From the NCBI GenBank assembly GCA_004431415.1, contig QPMI01000649.1, positions 1 to 64,000 of the forward strand: a stretch of DNA of 64,000 nucleotides, in the 5' to 3' direction. The DNA is from Cyanophora paradoxa. Its lineage: Eukaryota; Glaucocystophyceae; Cyanophorales; Cyanophoraceae. The notes under the pieces were generated by a model, which ran no database searches, was not told the origin of the DNA, and worked only from the letters and a program-made list of their open reading frames with translations. Positions 29,734-42,635 of this stretch are shown piece after piece (within the stretch, counting starts at the first letter, position 1; each line of letters begins with the position of its first letter). A program made the position numbers and the translations under genes.

Positions 29734-32100
29734 TCAGCGAGGGGCGCGGTTGAAGCCGAAGGGATCGTAGGGGCGCGTGGGGCGGGCGCCCGGGCCTCCA
29801 GGGGGCAGGTAGGGTCGGGCGGGGCGGGGCGCGGGAGCAGGAAACTGAGGAGGAGGGAGCTCGAGGGCATGCGCGGCGGCGGGGGTCAGGGCGGATCCGG
29901 ACCCCGGGGCGGCGGAGGCCGCCGTCGAATTCGAACCTGCGGGCCCCGCGGCCGGGGCGGGAGATGTCGGGGGCGGCCCCGGAAAGAGGGGCGGGGAGTA
30001 GGGCAGGGGGCGCGGGCGCGGGTGCGGGGCCGCGGGGGCGTGCAATTGGGAGAGCGGTTGGGGCGCGCTCGCGATCGGGGGCGGGGTCGGTGGGGGGCCG
30101 AGCTCGAGGGGGACGGAACCGGAAGGCAGATAGGGCGGAGCAGCGGGGCCGGCGCCGGCGATCGCAAGGAGAAGGGGCCGGGGTGCCGCCGGCCGCAGAG
30201 GCCCCGAGCCCGAGCCCGAGGCCGAGCCCGAGCCCGAGGCGGCGAGAGGAAGGGGCGCGGGCGAGGGGGCTCGCGGCGGGGGCCACGGCGCGACCGCGAC
30301 TGGCCGCGGGCCGCCGGCGACCGCGGGGGGCGGGTACGGGTCCGGGCGTCCGGGGCGAAGGGTAGCGGCCGGGGCAGAGGCGGAGGGGGCCCCGGCGCCG
30401 AAGCTCAGGGAAGGGTCCCCTTCCGCTGCCGCTGGCCAAGGGAGGGGGTTGGGAGCGGCTTGGGCGGGGGCCGGAGCTGCGGGAACAGGCACAGCAGCCG
30501 CCGCCGGCGGAGCGGAGGCGGGGCGGGGGCGGCGGGTGTGCTGGCGGGGGTCCAGACCCGCCGCTCTGTCCAGCCCCTGCCCCCGCCGCGGCCGAGGCCG
30601 CGGCGCCGGCCGCGCTGGCCGCGGCGAGGTCGAAGGGGGCGCGGCACTCGGGGCACCCGTTCTCCAGCGCGAGCGGCGTCGCCCGCCACGTCGCGATGCA
30701 CGCCGAGTGGAACCGGTCTGCAGGAGAAATCGAAGGCGTTAGTAGGTAGAAGGCAGAGGTCTAGAGCTCGTAGAAAGCTTCGCACGGGTGCAGGGGAGGG
30801 AGAGGGAGAGGGGGTCGGCGGAGGGCGCCGGCTCCAGGCAGATCGAGCAGACGAAGTCGGCGTCCTCTGGGGCGGGGCCAGCGGGCGGCGCCGGCGCCGG
30901 CGCGGGGCCAGGGGGCGCGCTTCTGCGCGAATCGGTGGGCAAACAGGGCCTAGGCTAGGCCTAGGCTTCCTTCGAAGCCGCGCACCGGCTTCCTTCGCAG
31001 TTAGAATTAGATGCGGGTCCGCGGGCGTCGTACGCGTCGTCGTCGGGGCTCGGGCTCGAGCTCGCCGTTGAGCGGCCCTCGAGGCCGCGACCGGCTGCGG
31101 CCACCGGCGCCGCCGGCGCCGCGGGTCCGGGGCTCGAGGCCGAGCTCGCGGGGCCCCCTCCCCCCTCGTCCCCGACGCCCCCTGCGCCGCCCGCGCGCGC
31201 CGGCGTCGCTTCCCCTCCAGCTCCGCGGCCGCCGCTTCTTCTTCCCCCTCCCCCGCTCCTCCTCCTCCTCGCGCCGCCCCGGGCCCCGCTCCTCCCTGTC
31301 GCGCTCCTGCCGCTCCTCCGCGGCCCGCCGGCGCGCCTCCGCTGCCGCCGCCGCCGCGGCCGCCGACTCCGCCTTCTCCCGCTCCTGCCGGACCCTGGCG
31401 CCGCCGCAGCCGCTCAGAGGGGGCGGGCCCAGAGCTCGAGGGCGAGGTGGGGGCGCGCCTGGCGAGCAGCTGGCCGTGGGGGCGTGAGCCGGCGCTGGGG
31501 CTCGAGCTCGACCCCGCGAGCTCGAGCTCGCGCTCCCAGGCCCCCGCCTCCCGCACGGCCGCCTCCAGCTGCCCCGCCCCCGCCATGCACTCTGCACTAA
31601 GATCAAATTCTGGGATTGCGCGCGAGGCCTATAGCCTGAAGAGCTGCGCACGGATTCGGAGCAGGCGCGCCTCGGCGTCCCCTGGTGACCTCTGCGCATG
31701 CGTGAGCGCGGCGCCGAAATTCAGGACTCGAAATCAAATCAAAATCAAAATTGAAGGGCACCCTGAGCAAGGCGTCGAGGAGGGGGCGCGCCTCGGCCCA
31801 GTTCGCCCTCTGCATCCGCCTGAGAGCGGCCCTCTGCTCGAACGTATACGGAACACGGTTAATTTATCAGTTCAACGGTTGTGGTTTGGTCGTCAGATTT
31901 TATAATGAGCGAGAATAGCGACTCGCCCGGTCGGCGGCGTCTTGTTTCGCCCGCTCGGCGCGCTCCGCCTCCTCCCGCGCCCGCCGGCGCTCCGCCTCCG
32001 CCGCCTTCCGCCCCTCCAGCGCCCGCCGCCGCTCCTCCAGCTTGCCCGAGAGCCGCTCCCTCCGTTGCCCGCGGAGTTCACCGGTACCGTGATCCAGTCG
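29734..32100 (-). CDS. RING-H2 E3 ligase-like protein with coiled coil and Pro-rich tail
   Basis: Read on the minus strand. A charged coiled coil ('LSGKLEERRRALEGRKAAEA', 'EEAERAERAKQDAADR', about 32,080-31,930) is followed by 'FEQRAALRRMQRANWAEARP' and further Arg/Glu/Ala-rich low complexity (about 31,400-31,200). A RING-H2 finger then spans an intron. Exon 'FVCSICLEP' to 'LSLPCT' is joined across the 67-base intron 30,719-30,785 to 'HRFHSACIATWRATP', then 'ENGCPECRAPF'. Splicing restores Cx2C...CxHx2Hx2C...Cx2C completely, which strongly supports the intron. The C-terminus is a long Pro/Ala-rich region ending 'RPYDPFGFNRAPR', stop at 29,734-29,736; its frame relative to the RING exon needs one more intron. 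RING-H2 proteins recruit E2 enzymes. This may be the 3' half of the TPR gene upstream. Confidence 0.62.
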
Positions 32101-32159
32101 CTGTGTTGCTTTCAATCGAATCCGAGGCTTAAATATCTGCACTCATGAGCTCATGATCA

Positions 32160-34948
32160 TACCTTCATGAGCTCCTGAGCCGGGCGCTCCTTGAATCGGA
32201 TCCGAATGTCGACGTCGCGGTCCATTAGCATTCGCTCACTTTCACTTGGCTGAGTGCAGAGAGACAGGTCTAGAGACAATACGGAGCCATTCTGCAGATG
32301 CTGCACAAACGGAATTCGAAGGGCCATGTGAGCTTGATGAACGCACTGATCATGATCTATCTCCTAATCAGAAGCTTTTCTAATAAGCGGCTCTTACCTC
32401 AATAAGCTTGTCTAAGCTCATGCCGCCAGTCGACAATCCACTGGGCATCCTCCCAGCCTTTTTTATAAAAGCGCAAAGTTTCTGAATTCGAAGGAAGATA
32501 CGAACAGTTAAACTTGCAATATGAATTTCGAACACTTAGCAAGCTTCAATCATCACTTAAGCTTGCATGTGCTCACCCGAGAAAAGAAGGCGGCAAATTC
32601 GCGATCGTCGATATTGTCGTTCGCGATCGCCAGCACGAGCACGTACCCGTACAGCTGCTCGAAATACTTTTCTGTGTCCTCGTGGACTAGCCCGTTGGCC
32701 TCCTCTCGCACAACAAAAGCCCGCTGCAACTGGCATCGGCGACGATAGTGAATTACGCAATTGAGAATGCGTGTAGCGCACGCGGGTAAGCGTTGTTGCC
32801 TCCTTCAAGCGTTTCAGCTTCGCGCAGACTTGCCCCAGATAGCAAAAGGCGATTGCAAGATTGTCGACGTAGTCTGGGCTGTTGACGACATTTTCTCTCT
32901 TCTCTGCTTCGAGTAGCTGCAGCGCCCTCTATTCGATTGCGCATATGTAATTTGAATATGCATAATTTGTCAGTGATACGGTCGGTGATTACGGGGAAAA
33001 TCAATAAATCCAATTAAAGTCTTACCCTGAAGTACGATTCGACTCTGTGGAGATTATAATTGTGATCAGAAGTACTCGTCATTAAATTGATTGTGGTGAT
33101 GGCAAGCTGATTCAACGCTATGGCTCTGGAAACGGTTTTGCGCTTGCAGACTTTGCAAGTGGAATCTTGCTCGAAAGCGTCAGCGTGCAACTTCGACTCT
33201 GTGGAGAGTGTAACTGTTATCGACTCTGTGGAGAGTGTAACTGTTATCAGAAGTAATAGCCATTCCTTTAAGGATAATGAGGCCAAGCTTATTCATCGTT
33301 ATGGCTCTGAAAACAGTGTTGTCCTTGCAGAGTTTGCAAGTGAAATCTCGCTCGAAAGCTTCCGCGTGCAACTGTACATGTGCCGCGTTTGTCATGCACA
33401 CGCGATTTTCACAAATCCAAGCACCTTCAGAATTTTCCGCGCCACCTTGAAGTCCCCTGTGTCCTCGTACATTTTCGCGAGGCTGTAGAGCCATGAAGCG
33501 CGAGATATCAGACAGCAGCGCCGATATTCTCCGATATTGGCGCCGTTTTCTGTTGCACACTGCGTACCGTAGCAACATGTACATAAGTGCATGCGCATGC
33601 ATATGCATGCATATGCACAGGATGCAAGTACCTGCAAGTACTTCCACGCGTCCTCTCGTTCTCTGAGCTTCACGCATGTGAATGCGAGGTTCCAGAGCGC
33701 CGCGGCGACGGATTTGTGCTCAAACCCATACTTCGCGATCCTTGTCCAGATGTCTAATGCTGCCTGTGGAACGATATCGATATTAATATTATTCCTGCGT
33801 ATCATATTTTAAGCCTCACTATACAAATATGCAAGCACCATAAAGCCCTTCTTGGCGGCTGCATAATGCTTTGCTTCGAAGCATATCGAACCATAGCCCT
33901 GCGCGTGCCATCCAAGGTTCCCCGGAGTGGAGGCGCCCAGCAGCTCGTCGCGCCGTCTCTCGTCCAGGAGGCGGGGCACAAGGAACCGCTGCGCCGTGCA
34001 TGTTTAATAAATTCGCCAGACATTGCCCACGCCTTGAAGTGTAAAGCCTTGATTAATTATAATTTGATTGCAGGCACCTGGTACATCTCGATGACCTCCG
34101 GGTCCGAGAAGTTGAAAAACTCGGTGAAACGAAGCGCATACGTGATAGCAGCCAGACTCTGCTCGCCTCTCTTGGCGACAAGATCCTCGATCTCGTTCTG
34201 AGCGGTGCACGCGCGCGAGTAATCATGATCATGATCATACTAGCTCAATAAATACGAAGCATGTCGACGACAACGGACCCGTCTTTGTGCTACGAAGTTG
34301 CTGGTCCTCCTTAGGAGTCGGTTTTCGAGTTTAATTCTTAAACTTTCCACGGTCACCTCCAGGTGCTTGATAAACTCGGTGCAAAAGCCGGCTGTCGCCG
34401 GCCCGGCCGGCGAGCGCGCCGTCTCGCATTTTTGGCATTTGCATTGATATTCGTTTTTGCACGCCCAAGGCTCCAGATCGGGACTGCATGCATATTCCAT
34501 GGCCAGTTCGAGAATTAGCCATGATCACGAACATTACCTACAGAATATAAAACGTAACACCAAATGCGCATGCGCACCGCATGCATTTTTCACAGTTGCA
34601 TATGTCCATGGGCTCGCGATCGGGCTCCGAGTCAGACGTCGACCCCGAGCTTAAGCTCGAGCTATAATCCGTATCCTAGATAGCGCTGTCATGATCAGTA
34701 TCGACGCCGGCCGGCATCATGATCAATGCAGCTGCAGGCACAGGCACCTCGAGCTCGGTAGTCTCCTCGAGCTCGATATCGGAATCGCGATCGGCCTCGA
34801 GCTCGAGCTCGACCCCTTGGTTCACGGCCGCATCGCACTCCGCCTGCAGATTGCTCGTCTGCGCGTGCACATGTGTCAGCGTCGGGATCGGGTGCATTGT
34901 GCTGCAGCTGTATGGATCTGGTCTTCGTTGTGCCATTTGCATGGCCAT
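32160..34948 (-). CDS. TPR (kinesin-light-chain-like) protein with Cys-rich N-terminus
   Basis: Minus-strand multi-exon gene. The N-terminus is acidic and Ser-rich, with Cys clusters 'MDICNCEKCM' (about 34,600) and 'CKNEYQCKCQKCETA' (about 34,450). Then come helical repeats: 'VAKRGEQSLAAITYALRFTE', 'GWHAQGYGSICFEAKHYAAA', 'ALDIWTRIAKYGFEHKSVAA' + 'ALWNLAFTCVKLREREDAWK', 'YSLAKMYEDTGDFKVARKIL', a duplicated exon pair at 33,060-33,375, 'NLAIAFCYLGQVCAKLKRLK' and 'REEANGLVHEDTEKYFEQLY'. These fit degenerate TPRs. The last recognisable exon ends 'RDVDIRIRFKERPAQELMK' at about 32,172 with a GTATGA donor, and the coiled coil of the next entry continues naturally from it, so one gene with TPR, coiled coil and RING is quite possible. 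The start is uncertain (ATG at 34,948 or nearer 34,700). Exons here are less GC-rich than in neighbouring genes. Confidence 0.5.
33060..33375 (-). repeat. Duplicated exon within the TPR gene
   Basis: Segments 33,240-33,375 and 33,060-33,195 are homologous at DNA level (shared 'gctcgaaagc', 'gcttgcagactttgcaagtg'-type blocks). On the minus strand they encode 'AEAFERDFTCKLCKDNTVFR' and 'ADAFEQDSTCKVCKRKTVSR', followed by related 'AI(T/A)(M/L)N(K/Q)L' helices. This is a tandem exon duplication with a period of about 180 bases, both copies still open. Confidence 0.7.
33194..33247. repeat. 27-bp perfect tandem repeat, two copies
   Basis: Two identical 27-base units (cgactctgtggagag...) at 33,194-33,220 and 33,221-33,247, lying between the two copies of the duplicated TPR exon, probably in the intron. 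Confidence 0.9.
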
Positions 34949-35948
34949 AATGGCTTACCCACGTTAAGGCGCCAGCGCGAGGTATTTGAGCTATCGCGTT
35001 TGCAATTGCAGCCGCGGCCGTGATATCACGGGACCCGCGGCCATCGCCATGGCCGCGGCTCTGGCCTCGGGGGCCCGCGGGCGCCACCGACGGCAACGGG
35101 TCCATAACCGCTAGCAGCCCGCCCGATCCTGAATTCAGTCACGATCGCGATGCCATGATCAGCGGCATCATCAGCCGCAGTGCCGTCTCAAGCGGCCGCG
35201 GTCGGCGCGCGCGCGCTCGCACCTCTGAGCCCGAAGCCCGGCGGCCGCCGGCGGATCTCTGCAGCTGCAGCTGGATCTCTAGATCTCTCGGCGCGTCCGC
35301 TTCGCCGGGTCCAGACTCGCACGCTCAACAGATCTAGATTGATGCGCTCCTGCAACGGGGATCAGCTAGCGCAGCTGCATGCGCAGCTGGCCATGGGGCC
35401 ATGGCCAGCGCTTCGCCGCGCGCGCTCGCACCTAACCCGAACTTGCGACCACGCTGTCGTCCACGGCGACCACGCTGGATCCAGCTGCAGGCTCACACGC
35501 TCAACAGAGTGATCCTAGGCCTAGGCCTGCGCAACGGCTACTGTCCATGGATGATGAGCTGCAGCTGCGCATGCAGCTGGCCACGGCCATATGCATGGAG
35601 CGCTAGCTATATAGCACGTGCACTACTAGGCTAGCGCGCTAGCGCTTCCAGATCTAGATCTAGACGTGTGCGCGCGCGCTCGCACCGAGACCGAACTCGC
35701 CAGGTGCACGGGATGAAAAGACGGATTGGTCGAACATGCTCGGCACCGGGATCAGCTAGCTGCAGACTGGGATCAGCACTAGAATCTTCGCCGCGCGCAC
35801 GCGCGCGCGCGCTTCACCGAGCGCTCTTCACCGGCGTCATCTGTATCGATATCTCTGTCTTAAACTTCTTTGGAGCTCAAACTATCGAGCTAGGAGGCCT
35901 CCGCAGCGCGCCCGTGCGCATGCGCTGCTCTCCCGCTTCTGCGCTCCC
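34949..35948. other. Intergenic region made largely of short palindromes
   Basis: No supported gene. Repeated palindromic blocks include cagctgcagctg, gatctagatc, ccatggccatggc, gcgcgcgcgcgc, cctaggcctaggcc, gctagcgcgctagcgc. The longest ORFs (e.g. 35,020-35,640) are compositional. It separates the minus-strand TPR gene from the orphan exon and the SPP gene. Confidence 0.55.
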
Positions 35949-36079
35949 AGCGCGCGCCACCGCGACGCACTCGACCTGCTGGTGCGCCCGCACGAGGCGT
36001 CGACGTACCTGCGCTTCGAGCGCGACGTCGTCGACGGATATGCTGCTGTGCTCCACGCTGGCAGCTTGCCCTTCCGAGT
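35949..36079 (+). other. Possible orphan coding exon
   Basis: A 131-base block with good coding appearance ('HRDALDLLVRPHEASTYLRF' then 'ERDVVDGYAAVLHAGSLPFR'). It is preceded by a pyrimidine-rich acceptor ending CTCCCAG and followed by a donor starting GTACCCCCC, which matches the intron style of other genes here. No partner exons are evident: downstream DNA is the antisense of the SPP gene 3' end. It could be a gene remnant or a stray exon. Confidence 0.3.
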
Positions 36080-36184
36080 TCGTACCCCCCTCCCCCCGGC
36101 CCCCCCCCCGCCCATAAGAGCCTAAGAATGAACGTTGACTGCGTGCATTGCACTGCGGCTTGCACCCATTGGCGACAGCACTGG

Positions 36185-38427
36185 CTACACTTCCTCGCGG
36201 TCCCCCTGCCTGCCCGGCCCCGCCCCGCTCCGCGCCGCCGCGCCCCGCGCCCCCGCCGCCGACCCGACGCCCCCTCCTCCCCCGCCGCTCTCCGCGTCCG
36301 CCCGGTCCTCCTCCTCCTCCCCCGCCTCTTCCGGGGGCAGCGAGTCCCCCAGGGAGCCGCCCCACATGCCCGGCGCGTCGCCCTGCTTCCAGGCCAGCAG
36401 CAGCACCGGCGAGAGCGTGCTCGGCACCAGGTACTGCCGAGGAACGGGCATCAGATCAGGCTGAGCTTGGAAGGACCGGAAGGATCAAGCTCGCACCAGG
36501 AGGGCAGGCTGCGCGACCCCGTACACAAAGGAAGCAACGAAGGCGCACGCGACGCCAACCGCGTATCCCCCCACCGACACGCGGAAGTACGGGGTACCGG
36601 GCTGCTCGGGGTACGTGAATCAGCGGTGAATCGACCGGGAAAAAGCATGCGGGAAGTCACATGCCTTGCCCGCGGCCAAGGCGCCCCGCAGACGGCTCTC
36701 AAATCGCAGGGCGTACGATATTAGCAGCCCAGGGATCGCCTGTTGGGGGAGGGGGTATGTCATTATCCCCGGGGTATACGGCGGTGCGGGGATAAAAGTC
36801 AGGGGGCGCACGATGTCACCGAGACCTGCCACGTGAGAGGATAGGCATCAGATTGTGGGGGGATTGGAGGGGGGGGGGGGAAGAGGGGGGGAAGAGGGGG
36901 GGGCCGGGGGGGGGGGGGGGGGGGGGGGGGCGCGGGGGCGGGCGCACCGAGCATGAGGGCGCCTTTCTCGGGGTCCGCCCAGATCAGGTCCCGGGGTACG
37001 ATGAGCTTGACCTGCGGATCAGCAATTAAGCGCGAGAAGATATGGCTCGGAAGCGCCGAAGGGTAGAGGGAAGGGGGGGGGGTACCGGCAGCTGCAGCTC
37101 CGCAACGGGTTGGAGAGCCTTTGGAACCTGCGGAAGGCGGCCTCAGGGGGATACAAGCTCGGATTGGGGGGTACGAGCCTTCAGGACCTCGGCGAGCTTC
37201 TGGGCCGGGTTCTGGGTCGGCTGCGGGGGTACGGCGTCAGAGACGGGTTGCGGGGGCTACCCGTCGCGCCCGCCCGCCCGTGCACCTGCGTTGCGACCTT
37301 GACCCTGGGAAAGAAAGGAGAGGCGTCAAGGACGGGGGGAGGGCGTCAGAAGGGGGGTACGCGCACATGACGTTCTCGCCGAAGAGGGGCTTGGAGTAGA
37401 AAACCCAGAATACGTCGTAGAAGAACCTGGAAGGGGTATCGGAAAGGAGAAGGGGGGGGCAGGGGGGGGGGGCAGGGGGCAGGGGGGTAGCGCACAGGGC
37501 GCCCAGGAGGATGGTGGCGACCTGTGCGGCGGCGGGCGCGGTGAGCGCGCGCGAGAGAATGAGCACCAGATGGCACGGAGTCGATTTAGTATAGAGAGGC
37601 CTCGTGGTCGTGCGGCGCAGCACCTTTATGTTTGGGAGGCGCAGGAAGGAGCAGCAGCCGATGCAGAGGGCGCAGCCTGCCGCCCCGGGCGTCGGCCCGG
37701 GTCCCAGGGGGTACGCGCGCGCCGCGCGGACCGATCAAATTGTTAAGGATGTAGTGACCCGAGAAGAGCCACAGGAGAATCACGCCAATCGCCGCGGACA
37801 CGACGCTGCGGGGTACCGGATCGTGGGCCCGGGCGCGGGGAGAGGGGTAGGTTCCCTTCCGAGGGCGTACCTCGTGTCGCGGGAGCCCTCGGGGACGTAG
37901 GCGGTGAGGGGGTACAGCGCGTAAGCGACGGCGCCGCCCGCGCTGAGGCACACTGTGTGTCGCGGGAGCGGATCAGCGGACGAATTAAGGGGGCGGGGCG
38001 GGCGCGGGCGGGTTCGGGCGCGGGCGTGCCCGACATCGTGATGATCATTTGAATGGCGGTCAGGTGAAACAGGAAGAAGAAGAACAGGAGGGAGGCCGAG
38101 CCCAGGACGGGGAACATCAGCTGCGCGACCGGCGCGTTGGAGTGGGCGGGGCGGGAAACTCGACTGCGGAGGAGGCGGGGCGGGGCGGGGCGGGGCGGTG
38201 CGGACCGCGTTCGAGGACGAGATGCTCTGCACCGTGAGCTCCAGATCGCGGCGCTTGCGGACCAGCGCTTCGAACTCGGAGGCGCGCTTCGCGGCGACGA
38301 TCACCGTGCCCACAGCGAGCGAGAAGAGCACGAGCGTCGGCGGCTCCAGGAGCGGCCTGCGCGAGAGCTTGAGCGCCGGTCCTGCCGCCGCGGCCGCATA
38401 CGTGTGTACGCACCCGAGGGACGGCAT
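36185..38427 (-). CDS. Signal peptide peptidase-like intramembrane aspartyl protease
   Basis: Minus-strand gene with at least eight exons, a GxGD-type protease cleaving type II membrane helices. Start 'MPSLGCVHTYAAA' (ATG at 38,427). First membrane segment 'PPTLVLFSLAVGTVIVAA', then 'LMFPVLGSASLLFFFFLFHL', 'AIGVILLWLFSGHYILNNL', 'CSFLRLPNIK' and 'VATILLGALFFYDVFWVFYS', with the first catalytic Asp in the YD motif (codon at 37,414-37,416). The second catalytic Asp is in GLGD (codon 36,815-36,817), split by introns from 'IPGLLISYALRFESRLRGAL'. The C-terminal QPALL motif (PAL) is at about 36,505, then 'YLVPSTLSPVLLLAWKQGD' and an acidic/Gly-rich tail, stop 36,185. The order YD, GxGD, PAL and the flanking helices match the SPP/SPPL family, probably ER or Golgi. 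Two introns contain long C runs (G runs on the plus strand near 36,870-36,930). Confidence 0.85.
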
Positions 38428-38692
38428 TGTGGCCCACGCGGCGGTCTCCGCCCTGCTTCCTCGCACTCAACCTTCAGCGCCAGATCAGCGTGAGCAGCTG
38501 CGGGCAGCGCTGCGGCGCGCAGTACCGTAGCCGGGAGAACGAGGGGCGAGCCAAGCCGTGTGATAAGCTGCGCGCCGGCTCTACGGAACTCCGGCAGCTC
38601 CGAATGCGTTCTCCCGAGCGTCGCGCGTCACAGATTGTCGCGAATCAGCGAGGCGAACCAGGACTTTGGGGGTACAGCGGAAGAAGGGGGCC
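38428..38692. promoter_or_regulatory. Shared 265-bp spacer between divergent SPP and TGT genes
   Basis: The SPP gene (minus, start 38,427) and the tRNA-guanine transglycosylase gene (plus, start 38,693) are head to head, so this spacer should contain both 5' UTRs and a bidirectional promoter. No TATA box or other recognised element is visible. Confidence 0.4.
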
Positions 38693-41864
<3,172 letters not shown>

Positions 41865-42027
41865 CCCCCTCCTCCGCTCCGCACCCCCACTAGCCCGCCC
41901 CATCGCCTCCAAACCGAACCCCACCCGGCCCCGATCCTTGCTGCTTGTTTCATTATGCAGTTTCAATACATTTTTTTTTGGTGCAGTTTCAATACAGCCT
42001 CACGCTCCTCGAGCCCTGTCCTTGCTG

Positions 42028-42548
42028 CTATCGGGCGCTGCTCCCTGGGACCGACTCGCGCGCCGCGGCGCCGGCGTTGGCCCTCGCCGCCAGATGGGCC
42101 GCTGTGCTCAGCCGCCCCGAACGCAGCACGATTGCGCCGGCCACAATCCCCACGCTGATGCAGAAGCCTGCGAGCAGGGGTTAACTTTGGGGCGAACAGA
42201 GCGGCCCGCGGGCCGCGCCTGCGATAGCGATGCCGTCTCGCAGCTCGCTTCCGTGTTTCTGTAGCCCGCGCTCGATCGACTGCCCGATCTCGGTGCCGAT
42301 GAGCCTCGCATGCGCCTCGGAGACATCGGCTACGTTGCGCTTGCCAGACGCCAGCAGCTCCGCCGCCCACGCCTTTGCGGACGCTGCGCGTACGTCGAAT
42401 CGGGCCGCGAGGCGCCGCGGAGCACGCGCGCGGGTGTCGGCAGCGCACTGACGGGGTCGTCATCCTCCTTCCGTGCTCCCGAGCCCTCGCCGGTGCCGCC
42501 CTTCGCGTCCGCGCCGCCCGCCTCCTTCTTGCCGCCCCACACGGGCAT
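42028..42548 (-). CDS. Small protein with a C-terminal membrane segment
   Basis: Tentative three-exon minus-strand gene. Exon 1 starts 'MPVWGGKKEAGGADAKGGTG' and ends 'RKEDDDPV'. Removing a GTGCG...GCAG intron (about 42,449 down to 42,393) joins it in frame to 'SAKAWAAELLASGKRNVADV' + 'SEAHARLIGTEIGQSIERGL'. A second intron leads to 'GFCISVGIVAGAIVLRSGRL', a hydrophobic segment, and the end 'RESVPGSSAR', stop 42,028. The donor of intron 2 is unclear (possibly GC-AG). No family recognised. It looks like a tail-anchored or single-pass protein of about 120 residues. Confidence 0.45.
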
Positions 42549-42635
42549 CGAAGCCGATGGTAGCTGGCGGCTTTGCCGGACTTGGCAGACTTGGCACTGA
42601 CTTGCGTTGGCCAGGGTAGATCAAATCTTTTTCGG

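Noticed and set aside
34600-35900. Synthetic polylinker or vector sequence, suggested by the many restriction-type palindromes
   Set aside because: The palindromes are spread over many kilobases in several intergenic regions and no vector backbone or ordered cloning site is present.
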